Of a DNA stretch of 49,298 nt, positions 1 to 8,540 are shown one piece after another. Source of the stretch: Clostridiaceae bacterium (lineage in GTDB: Bacteria > Bacillota > Clostridia > DSM-8532). The notes beneath the pieces are model-generated. The model saw only the letters and a list, made by a program, of their open reading frames with translations, did no database searches and had not been told where the DNA came from. How positions within the stretch are numbered: position 1 is the first letter of the stretch; each line of letters begins with the position of its first letter. A program made the translations under genes and the position numbers. The stretch is from the NCBI GenBank assembly GCA_012728015.1, contig JAAYFY010000047.1, positions 1 to 49,298 on the forward strand, in the 5' to 3' direction.

Positions 1-896
1 CCCGTGGAGCTCATGGCCCCATACAGGTAATGGATATGGTCGTTTACACCGGTAAGGTGGGAAAGCCTGATGGTGGTCAGCGGCTCGCTCAGGCCAATGA
101 GCATGACCGATGACGTGCCGGTCATCTCAAGGGCGATATTCTGCTGGACGCCTGCTTCCAGCGCCGCCACTGAGGCATCCACAGCGCCTGCCAGGACCGG
201 TGTGCCCGCCTTTAAACCTGTAAGTTCCGCCGCCTTGCGCGTGACATATCCGATAACCTCCCCGCAATCGTAAACCTGCGGCAATACGGATGGGTCGACA
301 TCAATGGCTTCAGCCAGTTCCCTGCTCCAGCAGTTCCCTTTCAGGTCGTTGATCTGGGTGAGGGACAGGTTGGAACTGTCTATGGTGAATTCCCCCGTAA
401 GCTTTAGGTTTACATATCCGTTGGCCTGCAGGATTTTATAGGTTTTTTCCATCAGCTCCGGATGGTTGCGCCTGAACCACAGGAGTTCAGAGAGCATGAA
501 ATAGGTGTCCAGGCGGTTTCCGCTAATCTCGAAGACCCTTTGTGATCCAATGGTCCTGTCCAGAAATTCCAGTTCATCGGTGCTCCTTCTGTCCATCCAG
601 ATCAGCGCATCGTGCAGCGGGTTTCCGTCTCTGTCCACAAGCAGCGCGCATGGGGACTGACAGCTTACGGCAACAGCCCTGATACCTGAGGCATCGATGC
701 CGCTTTGGGAAAGCACGGACCTTATGGTGGCTATAGTGCCTTCCCACCAGTGCTCCGGATCCTGCTCGGCCCATGAAGGGGCCGGGAACGCGGTGGGGTA
801 TTCATAGGCCGCCTCCGCAACCGCCTTGGGGCCTTCCCCGAACAGAACGCATTTTACATTGGTGGTACCGATGTCGATTCCCAGAGTATATGTCAT
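1..896 (-). CDS. FGGY-family carbohydrate kinase, 3' end outside the window
   Basis: ATP-dependent sugar kinase of the FGGY (xylulokinase/gluconokinase-like) superfamily. The reading frame starts at the ATG at 896 and stays open to position 1, so about 298 N-terminal residues are visible and the C-terminal domain is missing. The start reads MTYTLGIDIGTTNVK, the phosphate-binding loop of the actin-like N-terminal lobe. Further on are WWEG, ALIWMDRRS and GAVDASVAALEAG, all typical of the family. The start codon overlaps the stop of the upstream dehydrogenase (ATGA), which indicates translational coupling in the long minus-strand operon. The substrate cannot be fixed from sequence. In this context a ketose, or a product of the two neighbouring 2-hydroxyacid dehydrogenases, is possible. 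It is clearly different from the FGGY kinase at 3731-5221, so the operon encodes two kinases of the family. Confidence 0.88.
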   Translation of the reverse strand, partial: MTYTLGIDIGTTNVKCVLFGEGPKAVAEAAYEYPTAFPAPSWAEQDPEHWWEGTIATIRSVLSQSGIDASGIRAVAVSCQSPCALLVDRDGNPLHDALIWMDRRSTDELEFLDRTIGSQRVFEISGNRLDTYFMLSELLWFRRNHPELMEKTYKILQANGYVNLKLTGEFTIDSSNLSLTQINDLKGNCWSRELAEAIDVDPSVLPQVYDCGEVIGYVTRKAAELTGLKAGTPVLAGAVDASVAALEAGVQQNIALEMTGTSSVMLIGLSEPLTTIRLSHLTGVNDHIHYLYGAMSST

Positions 897-1948
897 GTCT
901 TCATCACCTGCGGGTTGCAGATGAAGCGCGGCTTGCCCCCGCTTAGCAGTATTTTCAGCTGTTCCATTATTATTTCGGTCTGGTGCCCTATAATATCCCG
1001 GGATGAGCCCGCCAGGTGGGGCGTCAGCACCGTATTTTTCAGGCTGAGGAACCTGTCACCGGAAGGGATGGGCTCAACAGGGAACACGTCAAGCCCGGCG
1101 CCCGCAATGCGCTTTTCTTTCAGCGCGTCATACAGGGCATCGTAATCCATAATTGGCGCCCTGGCCGTGTTCACCAGGTATGCGGTGGGCTTCATCAGGT
1201 CTATCATTTCCCTGCTGATCATTCCCCTGGTTTCGGGCGTTACGTTGCAGTTAATAGAAATGAAGTCGGATTCGCGCATAAGGGTTTCAAGGTCCACCAA
1301 TTTAGCTTCCAGGTGTTCAACCTCTTCCTGCTTTACATAGGGATCGTAGATCAAAAGGTTCATGTCCAGGGCATAGGCCCGTTTGGCCACTTCCCTTCCG
1401 ATAGAGCCAAACCCGATCTGCCCGAAGGTCTTGCCGTACATCTCGGGTCCGCCTCCGTACAGGGCAAAGGGGGCCCTGGGGTCCATGGACCACTCTGAGA
1501 TGATGTTCCTGCGCTCTCCCTGCTTGTCACTGTAGGAGCAGCTTGTCAGCTCATCGGTGTATTTCAGCAGATGATCTGTAAGGGCAATGTTCTTGGATAC
1601 GCACATGAGAAGGGCTATGGCGTGTTCTGCCACGGCTATGGCGTTCCTTCCCCCGGAGTAGAGGACCGGTATACCCTTTTCAGTGGCCGCCTTTATATCC
1701 ACGCTGGCAAAGGCCTCGTTGCGGCAGCAGACTATTATTTTGAGCGAGTCAGCCTTATCCAGCACTTCCCGGGTGATATCCTCAAACTCGCTGATCAGAA
1801 GCTCCACGCCCTCAAGGGCCTTTATCAGCGCCTCCTTTTTCATTTTGACACCATGGACGCCATAGCCGTCAAAATGCAGTTCGGTGGCGATAGTCTTCAA
1901 CTCGTCAAGATATCTTTTGTCAAACCTTGCGGTAATCAGTGTCTTCAT
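893..1948 (-). CDS. D-2-hydroxyacid dehydrogenase (phosphoglycerate dehydrogenase-like), copy 1
   Basis: NAD(P)-dependent oxidoreductase of the D-isomer-specific 2-hydroxyacid dehydrogenase family, 351 aa, cytosolic. The Rossmann motif GFGSIGREVAKRA is followed by an acidic residue in IYDPYV, which suggests NAD preference. The catalytic Arg-Glu-His set is visible as NTAR, DVFPVEP and TPHLAG. I chose the ATG at 1948 (MKTLITARF) because a GGGGGG-type Shine-Dalgarno lies just upstream; the GTG five codons earlier lies inside that site. The gene ends in an ATGA overlap with the FGGY kinase. A paralogue of the same architecture lies immediately upstream (1984-3048). The substrate is unknown. Family members reduce hydroxypyruvate, glyoxylate or longer 2-keto acids, so a role in disposing of or supplying a sugar-acid intermediate is an inference. 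Confidence 0.88.
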   Translation of the reverse strand: MKTLITARFDKRYLDELKTIATELHFDGYGVHGVKMKKEALIKALEGVELLISEFEDITREVLDKADSLKIIVCCRNEAFASVDIKAATEKGIPVLYSGGRNAIAVAEHAIALLMCVSKNIALTDHLLKYTDELTSCSYSDKQGERRNIISEWSMDPRAPFALYGGGPEMYGKTFGQIGFGSIGREVAKRAYALDMNLLIYDPYVKQEEVEHLEAKLVDLETLMRESDFISINCNVTPETRGMISREMIDLMKPTAYLVNTARAPIMDYDALYDALKEKRIAGAGLDVFPVEPIPSGDRFLSLKNTVLTPHLAGSSRDIIGHQTEIIMEQLKILLSGGKPRFICNPQVMKT

Positions 1949-1983
1949 GTCTTTCCCCCCCACCGGCCCATCATTATGAGCCG

Positions 1984-3048
1984 TTATTCAATGTTTCGCA
2001 TTACATCCCTGTTGAACAGGCGCTTCGGGCTTTCCCCTTTCACATAGCGGGACACTTCATCCACAACCATCAGCGAATGCTGCACCGGAACGTCCCTGGA
2101 TGCCCCCGCGATATGGGGCGTGATAAGCACGTTATCCATCCCGAGCAGCGGATGGTTTGACGGCAGCGGCTCCTCCCAGAAAACATCCAGGACAGCGCCG
2201 GCAATCCTCTTTTCTGTCAGCGCGTCCATCAGCGCCTTCTGATCCACAATGACCGCCCGTGCCGTGTTGATGAAGATGGCCGTGGGCTTCATAAGCGAGA
2301 ATTCCCGTGGTCCGATCATGCCCTTTGTCTCCTCGGTAACCTTGCACTGGATCGAAACGAAATCGGACCTGGAAAACACATCCTCCATGGATGCTGGTTC
2401 TATACCGTCGGCTGCCAGTTCTTCAGGCGGTACATAAGGATCGAAAGCCATAACTCTCATCCCCATTGCAAGGAGAATCCCGGACAGTTTCCTCCCCACT
2501 GCCCCATAGCCCACCATGCCGAAGGTTTTTCCGTAGACTTCAAATCCCTTGAATTCAAGATAGGGATTGGCCCCCGGCGTATTCATGGACCAGACCATGT
2601 CATCCCTGTATTTCACATCATAGATGTCCTCTTTCGGCTCACCGAGGAACCTGCCATTGCGGATCTCATGATAGGAACGGGCGATGCTGCGGACCAGTGA
2701 GATCATGGCGCCTACGATATATTCGGCCACCGAGTTTGCGTTGCGGCCAGGCGCGAAGAGCAGGGGTATGCCCCTGGCGGTACAGGCTGCCGCATCCACA
2801 TTTACAGGATTTCCGCGGACGCACATGACGAGCTTAAGGTCCGGGCAGGATCCGATCACCCGCCTGGTCACCTGCTCAAATTCCACAATGAAAACTTCCG
2901 CGCCCTTTAAGTGCCCTATCAGTTCTTCCTCGGGCATGAGCCTTTTTTTGCTTGCCCACCCGCAGACCGTTACATCGCACAGTTCTTTTATCTGGGACAG
3001 ATAAGGTTCAACCACTTCGGCGGTGATAACACATTTGGGCTTAGCCAT
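1984..3048 (-). CDS. D-2-hydroxyacid dehydrogenase, copy 2
   Basis: Second member of the D-isomer-specific 2-hydroxyacid dehydrogenase family, 354 aa. It has GYGAVGRKLSGILLAMG as nucleotide-binding loop with the acidic residue in AFDPYV, and the catalytic set NTAR, DVFWEEP and TPHIAG. The start MAKPKCVITAEVV at 3048 is preceded by GAGGTG with a 6-nt spacer; two earlier in-frame starts lie within that site. The Shine-Dalgarno overlaps the stop of the aldolase gene, a sign of coupling. It is similar in layout to copy 1 (both carry SRDI/SRDV after the catalytic His) but clearly diverged, so the pair looks like an old tandem duplication with possible specialisation. The exact keto-acid substrate cannot be read from sequence. 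Confidence 0.88.
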   Translation of the reverse strand: MAKPKCVITAEVVEPYLSQIKELCDVTVCGWASKKRLMPEEELIGHLKGAEVFIVEFEQVTRRVIGSCPDLKLVMCVRGNPVNVDAAACTARGIPLLFAPGRNANSVAEYIVGAMISLVRSIARSYHEIRNGRFLGEPKEDIYDVKYRDDMVWSMNTPGANPYLEFKGFEVYGKTFGMVGYGAVGRKLSGILLAMGMRVMAFDPYVPPEELAADGIEPASMEDVFSRSDFVSIQCKVTEETKGMIGPREFSLMKPTAIFINTARAVIVDQKALMDALTEKRIAGAVLDVFWEEPLPSNHPLLGMDNVLITPHIAGASRDVPVQHSLMVVDEVSRYVKGESPKRLFNRDVMRNIE

Positions 3049-3053
3049 ACCCA

Positions 3054-3707
3054 TCACCTCTGTCCGTACTTGTTCATGAAAAAGTCATACATGAACGCGA
3101 TATCTTCCTTGCACAGTTCCACGCCGCCTCCTACAGCCCGGGTTCCGACATAAACCTGCGCTGCTTTTTCGAGAACGGTGGCAGCCGTAAAGGCTTCGTC
3201 CAGGTTTCTTCCGCATGCCACAGCCCCGTGGTTGGCGATTAGAGCGCCCATTCTGCCTTCAAGGGCTTCCAACACCGCTTTGGCCATCTCTCCGGTCCCA
3301 GGCAGGGTGTAGCGGGCAACCCTCACTTCACCGCCCAGGATCTGGACCTGGTCATCGCAGATTGGCGGGATGGGCTTGTGAGCAGCGGCCATGACCAGGG
3401 CGTAGGTGGAATGGGTATGGATAACCGCGTTGATTTCAGGCCTTTCCAGCAGTATCCTGGCATGCATGGGCGTTTCCACCGTGGGCTTAAGTTTTCCCTC
3501 GTAGCTCAGGTCATGCATGTTGACGATAACCATGTCCTCAGGCTTAAGGGTTTCATAAGGCATACCGGACGGCGTTACCACCATGTGGTCGTCGTCCAGC
3601 CTGGCGCTCACATTGCCCCAGGTTCCTGCCACAAGATTGCTTGAGGCGAGTTTCTTTGCCGCCGCGCAAACAGCCGCCTGGACCTGTTTTGCTTTTTCTA
3701 TGTTCAT
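3054..3707 (-). CDS. Class II aldolase/adducin-family protein (fuculose-phosphate aldolase-like)
   Basis: Zinc-dependent aldolase or epimerase of the class II aldolase/adducin fold, 217 aa, near the usual size for L-fuculose-1-phosphate aldolase and L-ribulose-5-phosphate 4-epimerase. The metal ligands are visible as HTHS and ANHGA, and the candidate catalytic Glu lies in VETPMHARILLERP. TWGNVSAR and VTPSGMPYETL are phosphate-binding stretches of the family. The start MNIEKAKQVQAAV at 3707 is chosen for the GGAGGG 8 nt upstream. It follows an FGGY kinase by 23 nt. That pairing is typical of pathways where a ketose is phosphorylated and then split to dihydroxyacetone phosphate plus an aldehyde (fuculose, rhamnulose and apulose pathways). 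The substrate here is undetermined. Confidence 0.85.
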   Translation of the reverse strand: MNIEKAKQVQAAVCAAAKKLASSNLVAGTWGNVSARLDDDHMVVTPSGMPYETLKPEDMVIVNMHDLSYEGKLKPTVETPMHARILLERPEINAVIHTHSTYALVMAAAHKPIPPICDDQVQILGGEVRVARYTLPGTGEMAKAVLEALEGRMGALIANHGAVACGRNLDEAFTAATVLEKAAQVYVGTRAVGGGVELCKEDIAFMYDFFMNKYGQR

Positions 3708-3730
3708 AATGATTCCCTCCATGTTTCTAT

Positions 3731-5221
3731 CTAAAACTTGATTCGGTTTCTTTCCTTCCAGAAGTATTCCATAGTGCCCTGCAGTTCTTTAAAGAGGCTG
3801 TAAACCTCCATGTATTTAGCGTGCCTGCCCTCATCCGGCTGGAAGACGGTCACATCCTGCCGGGGAAAGGCCGAATAGTCCTTCGCGTATCCCAAGGCAA
3901 CCTGCAGGACGCGGATGATGCCTAAAACCCCCATCTCCTTCTTCCCGATCCGGCGAGCCGGCTTTCCCAACATGTCGCTGAACATCTGGCATACAAACGG
4001 GCTGACCGAAGCGCCGCCCGACAGGTACAGGTTTTTTGTCCTGTCGCCGAAAACCTGGAAGCAGTCATAAAATGAGCAGGCAAGCCCTTCAAAGACACTC
4101 CGCATCATGTGGAGTTTGGAATGGGCCTGGGTGATTCCGAAGAATCCGGCTGTGGCAAAAGGATTCCTGATGGGCGCCCTTTCGCCGCATATATAAGGAT
4201 GGTAGATGATCCCGTCGCTGCCGATGGGAACATCCTCCAATTGTTTTTCAAGCCCGGGCCATGAGATATCGGGAAACAGCATGGATTTGAAAAAATCCAT
4301 GGTGGACGCGCCCGAAAGGGTGGGCAGGATCCACAGATAGGTGTTGGGGACCACATTATGCATAAGGAGCCCCCGTTTTTCGTCCGGGTCCATGTCCCTG
4401 GGGTCGATGATGATCTCGTTTCCAAGGGTGGTGCCGATAATGGTACACGAATCGCCGGTTTCCCTGACGTCGGTGCCGAGGGCCACCGTGCATACATCGA
4501 TGGCGCCCTCGATAACCGGCGTGCCTTCCCGGATGCCCGTAAGTTCAGAGACCTGGCGAGAAATATAGCCTATTATCCGAGTGGACTCAACAACCTCGGG
4601 AAGGACGCGCCTGCACTCAGGTATATCCAGCACATCCAGTATCCTCTGGCTGTATTCTCCCTTTTTTATGTTGAACAGAGTGGTGCTGGCATCGGTATAG
4701 TCTGTATAGACCTTGCCGGTGAGCTTGTAGTTGAGCCAGTCCTTGCAGTGCAGGGCCCATCTGATCCGGGAAAAGTTCTCGGGTTCGTAAAGCTTCATCC
4801 ACTTCAGAAGCGCCGCCACCGAGCCGGTGTACACAGCATTGGCGTATTCGCTCCTTATGGCCTCATCCAGCCCCTCAATCCTATCGAAATCAATAACTTT
4901 TGAGCGTGTGTCATTCCACAGTATGGCATTCCGGACAGGATTCCCGTCCGCATCTATGGGCCAGAGCCCGTCGCCTTGTCCCGTGACGCCCACACCCGCG
5001 ATCTGGTCCCAGATATCCGGGTTGCGTGCTTTAAGCGCATGTGTCATACGACACATGCGCTTCCAATAGTCACTCATATCAGTTTCGCTCGCTCCGTCAA
5101 AGGGTGTGTGCACTGAAACGCATTCCCGCTCTTCGTCCAAAAGGTTAAAATTACAGTCCATTATTGAGGCTTTTATGTAGGAGGTCCCCCCGTCGATTCC
5201 AAGAAAGTATTGTTTACACAC
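3731..5221 (-). CDS. FGGY-family carbohydrate kinase with GQGDG motif (erythritol/ketose kinase-like)
   Basis: Full-length FGGY sugar kinase, 496 aa. The N-terminal lobe has FLGIDGGTSYIKASI (phosphate loop), the substrate region has VGVTGQGDGLWPID, and the second nucleotide half has GTTLGNEI and YLSGGASVSPFVCQMFSDML. The GQGDG motif is one I associate with erythritol kinase-type members rather than xylulokinase, which usually has GQMHG. The start is a GTG at 5221 (MCKQYFLG) with GAGGG 6 nt upstream. The next gene downstream is a class II aldolase (gap 23 nt), and DhaL lies 37 nt upstream. The likely substrates are a tetritol, a ketopentose or a branched ketose such as apulose, and I cannot choose between them from sequence. 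Confidence 0.88.
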   Translation of the reverse strand: MCKQYFLGIDGGTSYIKASIMDCNFNLLDEERECVSVHTPFDGASETDMSDYWKRMCRMTHALKARNPDIWDQIAGVGVTGQGDGLWPIDADGNPVRNAILWNDTRSKVIDFDRIEGLDEAIRSEYANAVYTGSVAALLKWMKLYEPENFSRIRWALHCKDWLNYKLTGKVYTDYTDASTTLFNIKKGEYSQRILDVLDIPECRRVLPEVVESTRIIGYISRQVSELTGIREGTPVIEGAIDVCTVALGTDVRETGDSCTIIGTTLGNEIIIDPRDMDPDEKRGLLMHNVVPNTYLWILPTLSGASTMDFFKSMLFPDISWPGLEKQLEDVPIGSDGIIYHPYICGERAPIRNPFATAGFFGITQAHSKLHMMRSVFEGLACSFYDCFQVFGDRTKNLYLSGGASVSPFVCQMFSDMLGKPARRIGKKEMGVLGIIRVLQVALGYAKDYSAFPRQDVTVFQPDEGRHAKYMEVYSLFKELQGTMEYFWKERNRIKF

Positions 5222-5258
5222 ATTGCTCCCTCGTTCCTTGTTTGTCTATGAGTGACTA

Positions 5259-5903
5259 TCAGTTTCCAAGCAGTTGTACTATGCTGTCGGCCATTGATGT
5301 GACAATAAGGCAGCAGGACACAGCCCCGGCATCCAGGACGCCCCTTGAGCGCTCTCCCAGCCTGCTGGCCCGGCCCACTTTGGCCACCATGTCCCTGGTG
5401 GATTCCATACCTGACTTCGCGGCAGCCTTCATATCCTCAAGCGCCCCAGGAAAGCCCTTGTTCTCGTTAAGGGCCTTGTTGTAGGCTTCGGTGGCAGGAA
5501 TTAGCACGTCCATCAGGGTCTTGTCCCCCACCTTGGCGTTGCCCAGCTCGGATACCCCCGCAAGGGCTTCGTTCAGCATATCCCTGAATACGGCCTTGTC
5601 TATCTTTTCGGCGTCCTTACACTTGCGTGCCATCCTGTTGAAGAAAGTCCCGTATAACGGCCCCATGGAACCGCCTATCTCGGTGAGAAGAACCCGGCCT
5701 AATGTCCTCAGGGATTCGGAGAGATTCGTGTCGGTATCCTTCAGCCTTTCCCCGCAGATCGTGAAGCCCTTGTTCATGTTGATTCCGTGATCCCCGTCGC
5801 CTATGAGCCCATCCACTTCGCTCAGGTAATCCTTGTTCTCCTGGATGGTCTTCACCAGGTTCATGACGATCACTTTTCCGTCTTTGTTAAGGAATTTTTC
5901 CAT
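5259..5903 (-). CDS. dhaL: Dihydroxyacetone kinase subunit DhaL (ATP/ADP-binding)
   Basis: Nucleotide-binding subunit of the dihydroxyacetone kinase family, 214 aa, the usual size. The magnesium-binding loop DGLIGDGDHGINMNKGF is present, as are GGSMGPLYGTFF and KVGRASRLGERSRGVLDAG, all expected for DhaL. The ATG at 5903 has GGAAGG upstream. It lies 17 nt downstream of dhaK in the same operon. No DhaM phosphotransferase subunit is present in the window, so either the enzyme uses ATP directly or DhaM is encoded elsewhere. The neighbours (polyol dehydrogenase and RpiB homologue) suggest that the phosphate acceptor may be a tetrulose such as erythrulose rather than dihydroxyacetone itself. That is an inference from the mycobacterial DerK/LerK systems. 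Confidence 0.92.
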   Translation of the reverse strand: MEKFLNKDGKVIVMNLVKTIQENKDYLSEVDGLIGDGDHGINMNKGFTICGERLKDTDTNLSESLRTLGRVLLTEIGGSMGPLYGTFFNRMARKCKDAEKIDKAVFRDMLNEALAGVSELGNAKVGDKTLMDVLIPATEAYNKALNENKGFPGALEDMKAAAKSGMESTRDMVAKVGRASRLGERSRGVLDAGAVSCCLIVTSMADSIVQLLGN

Positions 5904-5920
5904 AATCCCGCTTCCTTTCC

Positions 5921-6925
5921 TTACTTGCCGAATACCTTGAGCCCCATGGAATTGGCCTCCAGGTCAAGGAGTTGTTTGAGCTCGTCGTCCAGCTTCATGG
6001 CGGTGAATGTGGCACCCATCATCTCGAGGGATGTGAAGTAGTTTCCGACAAACGCCTTATAGACGCGAATCCCTTTTTCGGCAAGAAGTTTTTCGATTTC
6101 ATCATACAGGATATACAGTTCCATGACTGGTGTGGCGCCAAGGCCCGATACGATCACAGCCACATCATCGCCATCAACAAACGGCAGATCGGGGACCACT
6201 ATATCCACCATCATCTTTGCCATCTCTTTGGCGCTCTTAAGCTCGCATATCTCAACGCCAGGCTCGCCGTGATGGCCGATCCCGACTTCCATGGTACCCG
6301 GCTTTATCTCAAAATTGGGGTGCCCGACAGCCGGTATGGTACAAGGTGTAAGACCTATTCCAACCGAGCGCGTGTTGTCGATGGCCTTCTGAGCCGTGGC
6401 GATTACCTCGTCCAGGCTCCCGCCTAAAGCGGCCTTCGCTCCGCCGATCTTCCACATCAGTACTTCTCCTGCCACGCCCCTTCTCTTATGTAGTTCATCC
6501 TTCGGGGCAGAAGCCACGTCATCGTTTGCCACAACGGTCTTTACCTCTATCCCGTCGTCAGCGGCAAGCTCCACGGCCATCTTGACGTTCATGTTGTCGC
6601 CGGCGTAATTTCCGTACAGGCAGGCCACACCCCTGCCGGAGTCGGCTTCCCTGAACGCGTCGTAAAACGCCTGGGCTGTTGGGGACGAGAACACTTCTCC
6701 CACCGCGACAGCATCGCACAGGTTCTTTCCGATATAACCGATGAACGCCGGCTTATGGCCGGAGCCGCCACCTGTCACCACACCTACCTTGCCCTCTACG
6801 GGCGCGTCCTTGAACTTTAAAACCCTGGGATTGGAGGTTGCCGCCAGAATATCGCCGTGGGCTTTCACAAAGCCCTTGAGCATATCCTCAACCACCATAT
6901 CGGGCTTGTTGATGATCCTTTGCAT
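5921..6925 (-). CDS. dhaK: Dihydroxyacetone kinase subunit DhaK (substrate-binding)
   Basis: Substrate-binding subunit of the dihydroxyacetone/tetrulose kinase family, 334 aa. The active-site signature GGGSGHKPAFIGYIG lies near residue 50, followed by LYGNYAGDNMN and GIGHHGEPGVE. The His of the last motif corresponds to the residue that binds the ketose covalently as a hemiaminal in DhaK. The start MQRIINKPDMVVEDML at 6925 is the standard family N-terminus and is preceded by GAGGGGGAG; the ATG 24 nt upstream lacks a site. It sits between the RpiB homologue and dhaL, forming a dehydrogenase-isomerase-kinase block. The split DhaK/DhaL arrangement differs from the fused kinases of mycobacterial tetritol pathways but carries the same two domains. 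Confidence 0.92.
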   Translation of the reverse strand: MQRIINKPDMVVEDMLKGFVKAHGDILAATSNPRVLKFKDAPVEGKVGVVTGGGSGHKPAFIGYIGKNLCDAVAVGEVFSSPTAQAFYDAFREADSGRGVACLYGNYAGDNMNVKMAVELAADDGIEVKTVVANDDVASAPKDELHKRRGVAGEVLMWKIGGAKAALGGSLDEVIATAQKAIDNTRSVGIGLTPCTIPAVGHPNFEIKPGTMEVGIGHHGEPGVEICELKSAKEMAKMMVDIVVPDLPFVDGDDVAVIVSGLGATPVMELYILYDEIEKLLAEKGIRVYKAFVGNYFTSLEMMGATFTAMKLDDELKQLLDLEANSMGLKVFGK

Positions 6926-6955
6926 AATACTCCCCCTCGCTTTCCGCAAAAGCTT

Positions 6956-7411
6956 TTAATTTTGATGGAATTGGCCCTCGTATTCCTTGATGCGCTGTAC
7001 CTTCGGAGCAGAGCCTCCACCTTCGAAATCGCACTGCAGCCATTGTTCCACCAGCATCTTCCCTAGCTGAGGAGCGATGATGCGGGCGCCCATACACATG
7101 ATCTGCGCATCGTTGCTCTTCCTGGATCTCGCCGTGCTGAAAGGATCGTGGCATACCGCCGCCCGGATTCCAGGGACCTTGTTGGCGGTTATGGCCATGC
7201 CTATCCCGGTACCGCAGATAAGTATTCCCCTGTCATGCTTCCCTTCCTTTATGGACTGGGCTACCGCAACGGCTATGTCGGGATACAGCACCGGCTTGTC
7301 GTTAAATGTTCCGAAGTCTTCTACCTCATATCCCTTTTCAATTAGCATTTCTTTAATTGCGTCGCGGAATGCGCATCCCGCTTCATCGCATCCTATAGCT
7401 ATGGAAATCAT
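6956..7411 (-). CDS. RpiB/LacAB-family sugar-phosphate isomerase
   Basis: Sugar-phosphate isomerase of the RpiB/LacA/LacB family, 151 aa. The N-terminus MISIAIGCDEAG contains the family Asp, and the catalytic Cys is in LICGTGIGMAITANKVPGIRAA. AVCHDPFSTARSRKSNDAQIMCMGAR carries the phosphate-binding residues. It is a little longer at the C-terminus than classical RpiB. Located directly upstream of dhaK and downstream of a polyol dehydrogenase, it matches the gene set of the tetritol pathway, where an RpiB homologue (DerI) turns erythrulose 4-phosphate into erythrose 4-phosphate. Ribose-5-phosphate isomerase activity remains an alternative, but a housekeeping copy would not be expected inside an ABC-transporter catabolic operon. 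Confidence 0.9.
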   Translation of the reverse strand: MISIAIGCDEAGCAFRDAIKEMLIEKGYEVEDFGTFNDKPVLYPDIAVAVAQSIKEGKHDRGILICGTGIGMAITANKVPGIRAAVCHDPFSTARSRKSNDAQIMCMGARIIAPQLGKMLVEQWLQCDFEGGGSAPKVQRIKEYEGQFHQN

Positions 7412-7441
7412 CTATTTACCCCCCCAAATTACTGGATTTTT

Positions 7442-8524
7442 CTACATACCAGGGATGATGGCGACCTTGATCGCGTTGTCCGCCCCGGACGCAGCCAGTT
7501 CAAAAGCCTTCTGCCAGTCATCAAGGCTGAATTTATGGGTTACTACCCCGTCGGTGGGAAGAGAACCATCTGAAATCCACTTGATAACCGGTTCGTAGCA
7601 ATACGGGCTCAGGTGCGCGCCGTAAAGGTCAAGCTCCTTGCGGTCAGATATGATACTCCAATCCACTGTCACCAGGTCGCCGAACACTGAGAATTCCACG
7701 AAGGTTCCCATCTTGCGGATCATCTCCAGACCCTGCTTGACGCTGGAGGGATGCCCGGTCGCTTCTATGTAGATGTCACATCCGTATCCGTCGGTCATCT
7801 CGGTTATCTTCTTAACAACATCCACTTCACCCGGGTTGAGCACGATATCGGCGCCGAATTCCTTCGCCTTGGCAAGGCGCGTGTTGTTCATGTCAAGAAC
7901 TACAAAAGTCGCAGGATTGCGCTTGCGGATGGCTCCCACCATGCCAAGCCCCAGGGTTCCCGCTCCCGACAGGACCACGAAATCCTCGTTGGTGATGTTC
8001 GCCCTGTCAACGCAATGCTTCGAGCATGCATAGGGCTCGATCAGCAATGCCTTATCAATGGGCATGTCCTTCGGGATCCTGTACTTCAAAGCTTCGGCGG
8101 GATAGCGCATGTACTCCGCCATGCCCCCGTTCACGTTGTTCTGGAAGCCGTAAAGGTCATGCTTCTGGCACATCCAGTAACGGCCTGTCTTGCAGAACTT
8201 GCACTTCCAGCAGGGGACGATCTGGTCTGAAACCACGCGATCACCCACCTGGAACTCTTTCTGGTCCGGGCCTACTTCCACTACGGTTCCAACAAATTCA
8301 TGCCCCGGGATCACAGGCGCCTTGATGTAGGCCGGGCTGCCTTCGCCGCCCCAGAAGCTGGGAGCGCCATGGAAGGCTTTTACGTCGCCGGCGCATACAC
8401 CGCAGCCCTCTACCTTTACGATGATCTCATCCCCTGTCGCGCGGGGAGTGGGAACCATCTCAAGGCGGTAGTCACCCGGCGCGTAAGCTACAAGTGCTTT
8501 CATCCTTTCCGGAATCTTACTCAT
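7442..8524 (-). CDS. Zinc-dependent polyol dehydrogenase (medium-chain; erythritol/threitol or iditol dehydrogenase-like)
   Basis: Medium-chain dehydrogenase, 360 aa. The catalytic zinc site is visible as GCGVCAGD and GHEFVG with LIEPYAC, the structural zinc lobe as CWKCKFCKTGRYWMC (four Cys), and the Rossmann loop as SGAGTLGLGMVGAI followed by VLDMN, which suggests NAD. The start at 8524 has GGAGGT upstream. It presumably oxidises a polyol imported by the adjacent ABC transporter to a ketose. Together with the RpiB homologue and DhaK/DhaL it mirrors the EltD-DerI-DerK tetritol route known from Mycobacterium smegmatis. Other polyols (sorbitol, iditol, xylitol) are handled by the same family, so the substrate assignment is by context only. 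Confidence 0.88.
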   Translation of the reverse strand: MSKIPERMKALVAYAPGDYRLEMVPTPRATGDEIIVKVEGCGVCAGDVKAFHGAPSFWGGEGSPAYIKAPVIPGHEFVGTVVEVGPDQKEFQVGDRVVSDQIVPCWKCKFCKTGRYWMCQKHDLYGFQNNVNGGMAEYMRYPAEALKYRIPKDMPIDKALLIEPYACSKHCVDRANITNEDFVVLSGAGTLGLGMVGAIRKRNPATFVVLDMNNTRLAKAKEFGADIVLNPGEVDVVKKITEMTDGYGCDIYIEATGHPSSVKQGLEMIRKMGTFVEFSVFGDLVTVDWSIISDRKELDLYGAHLSPYCYEPVIKWISDGSLPTDGVVTHKFSLDDWQKAFELAASGADNAIKVAIIPGM

Positions 8525-8540
8525 TTCTCATACCTCCGTT

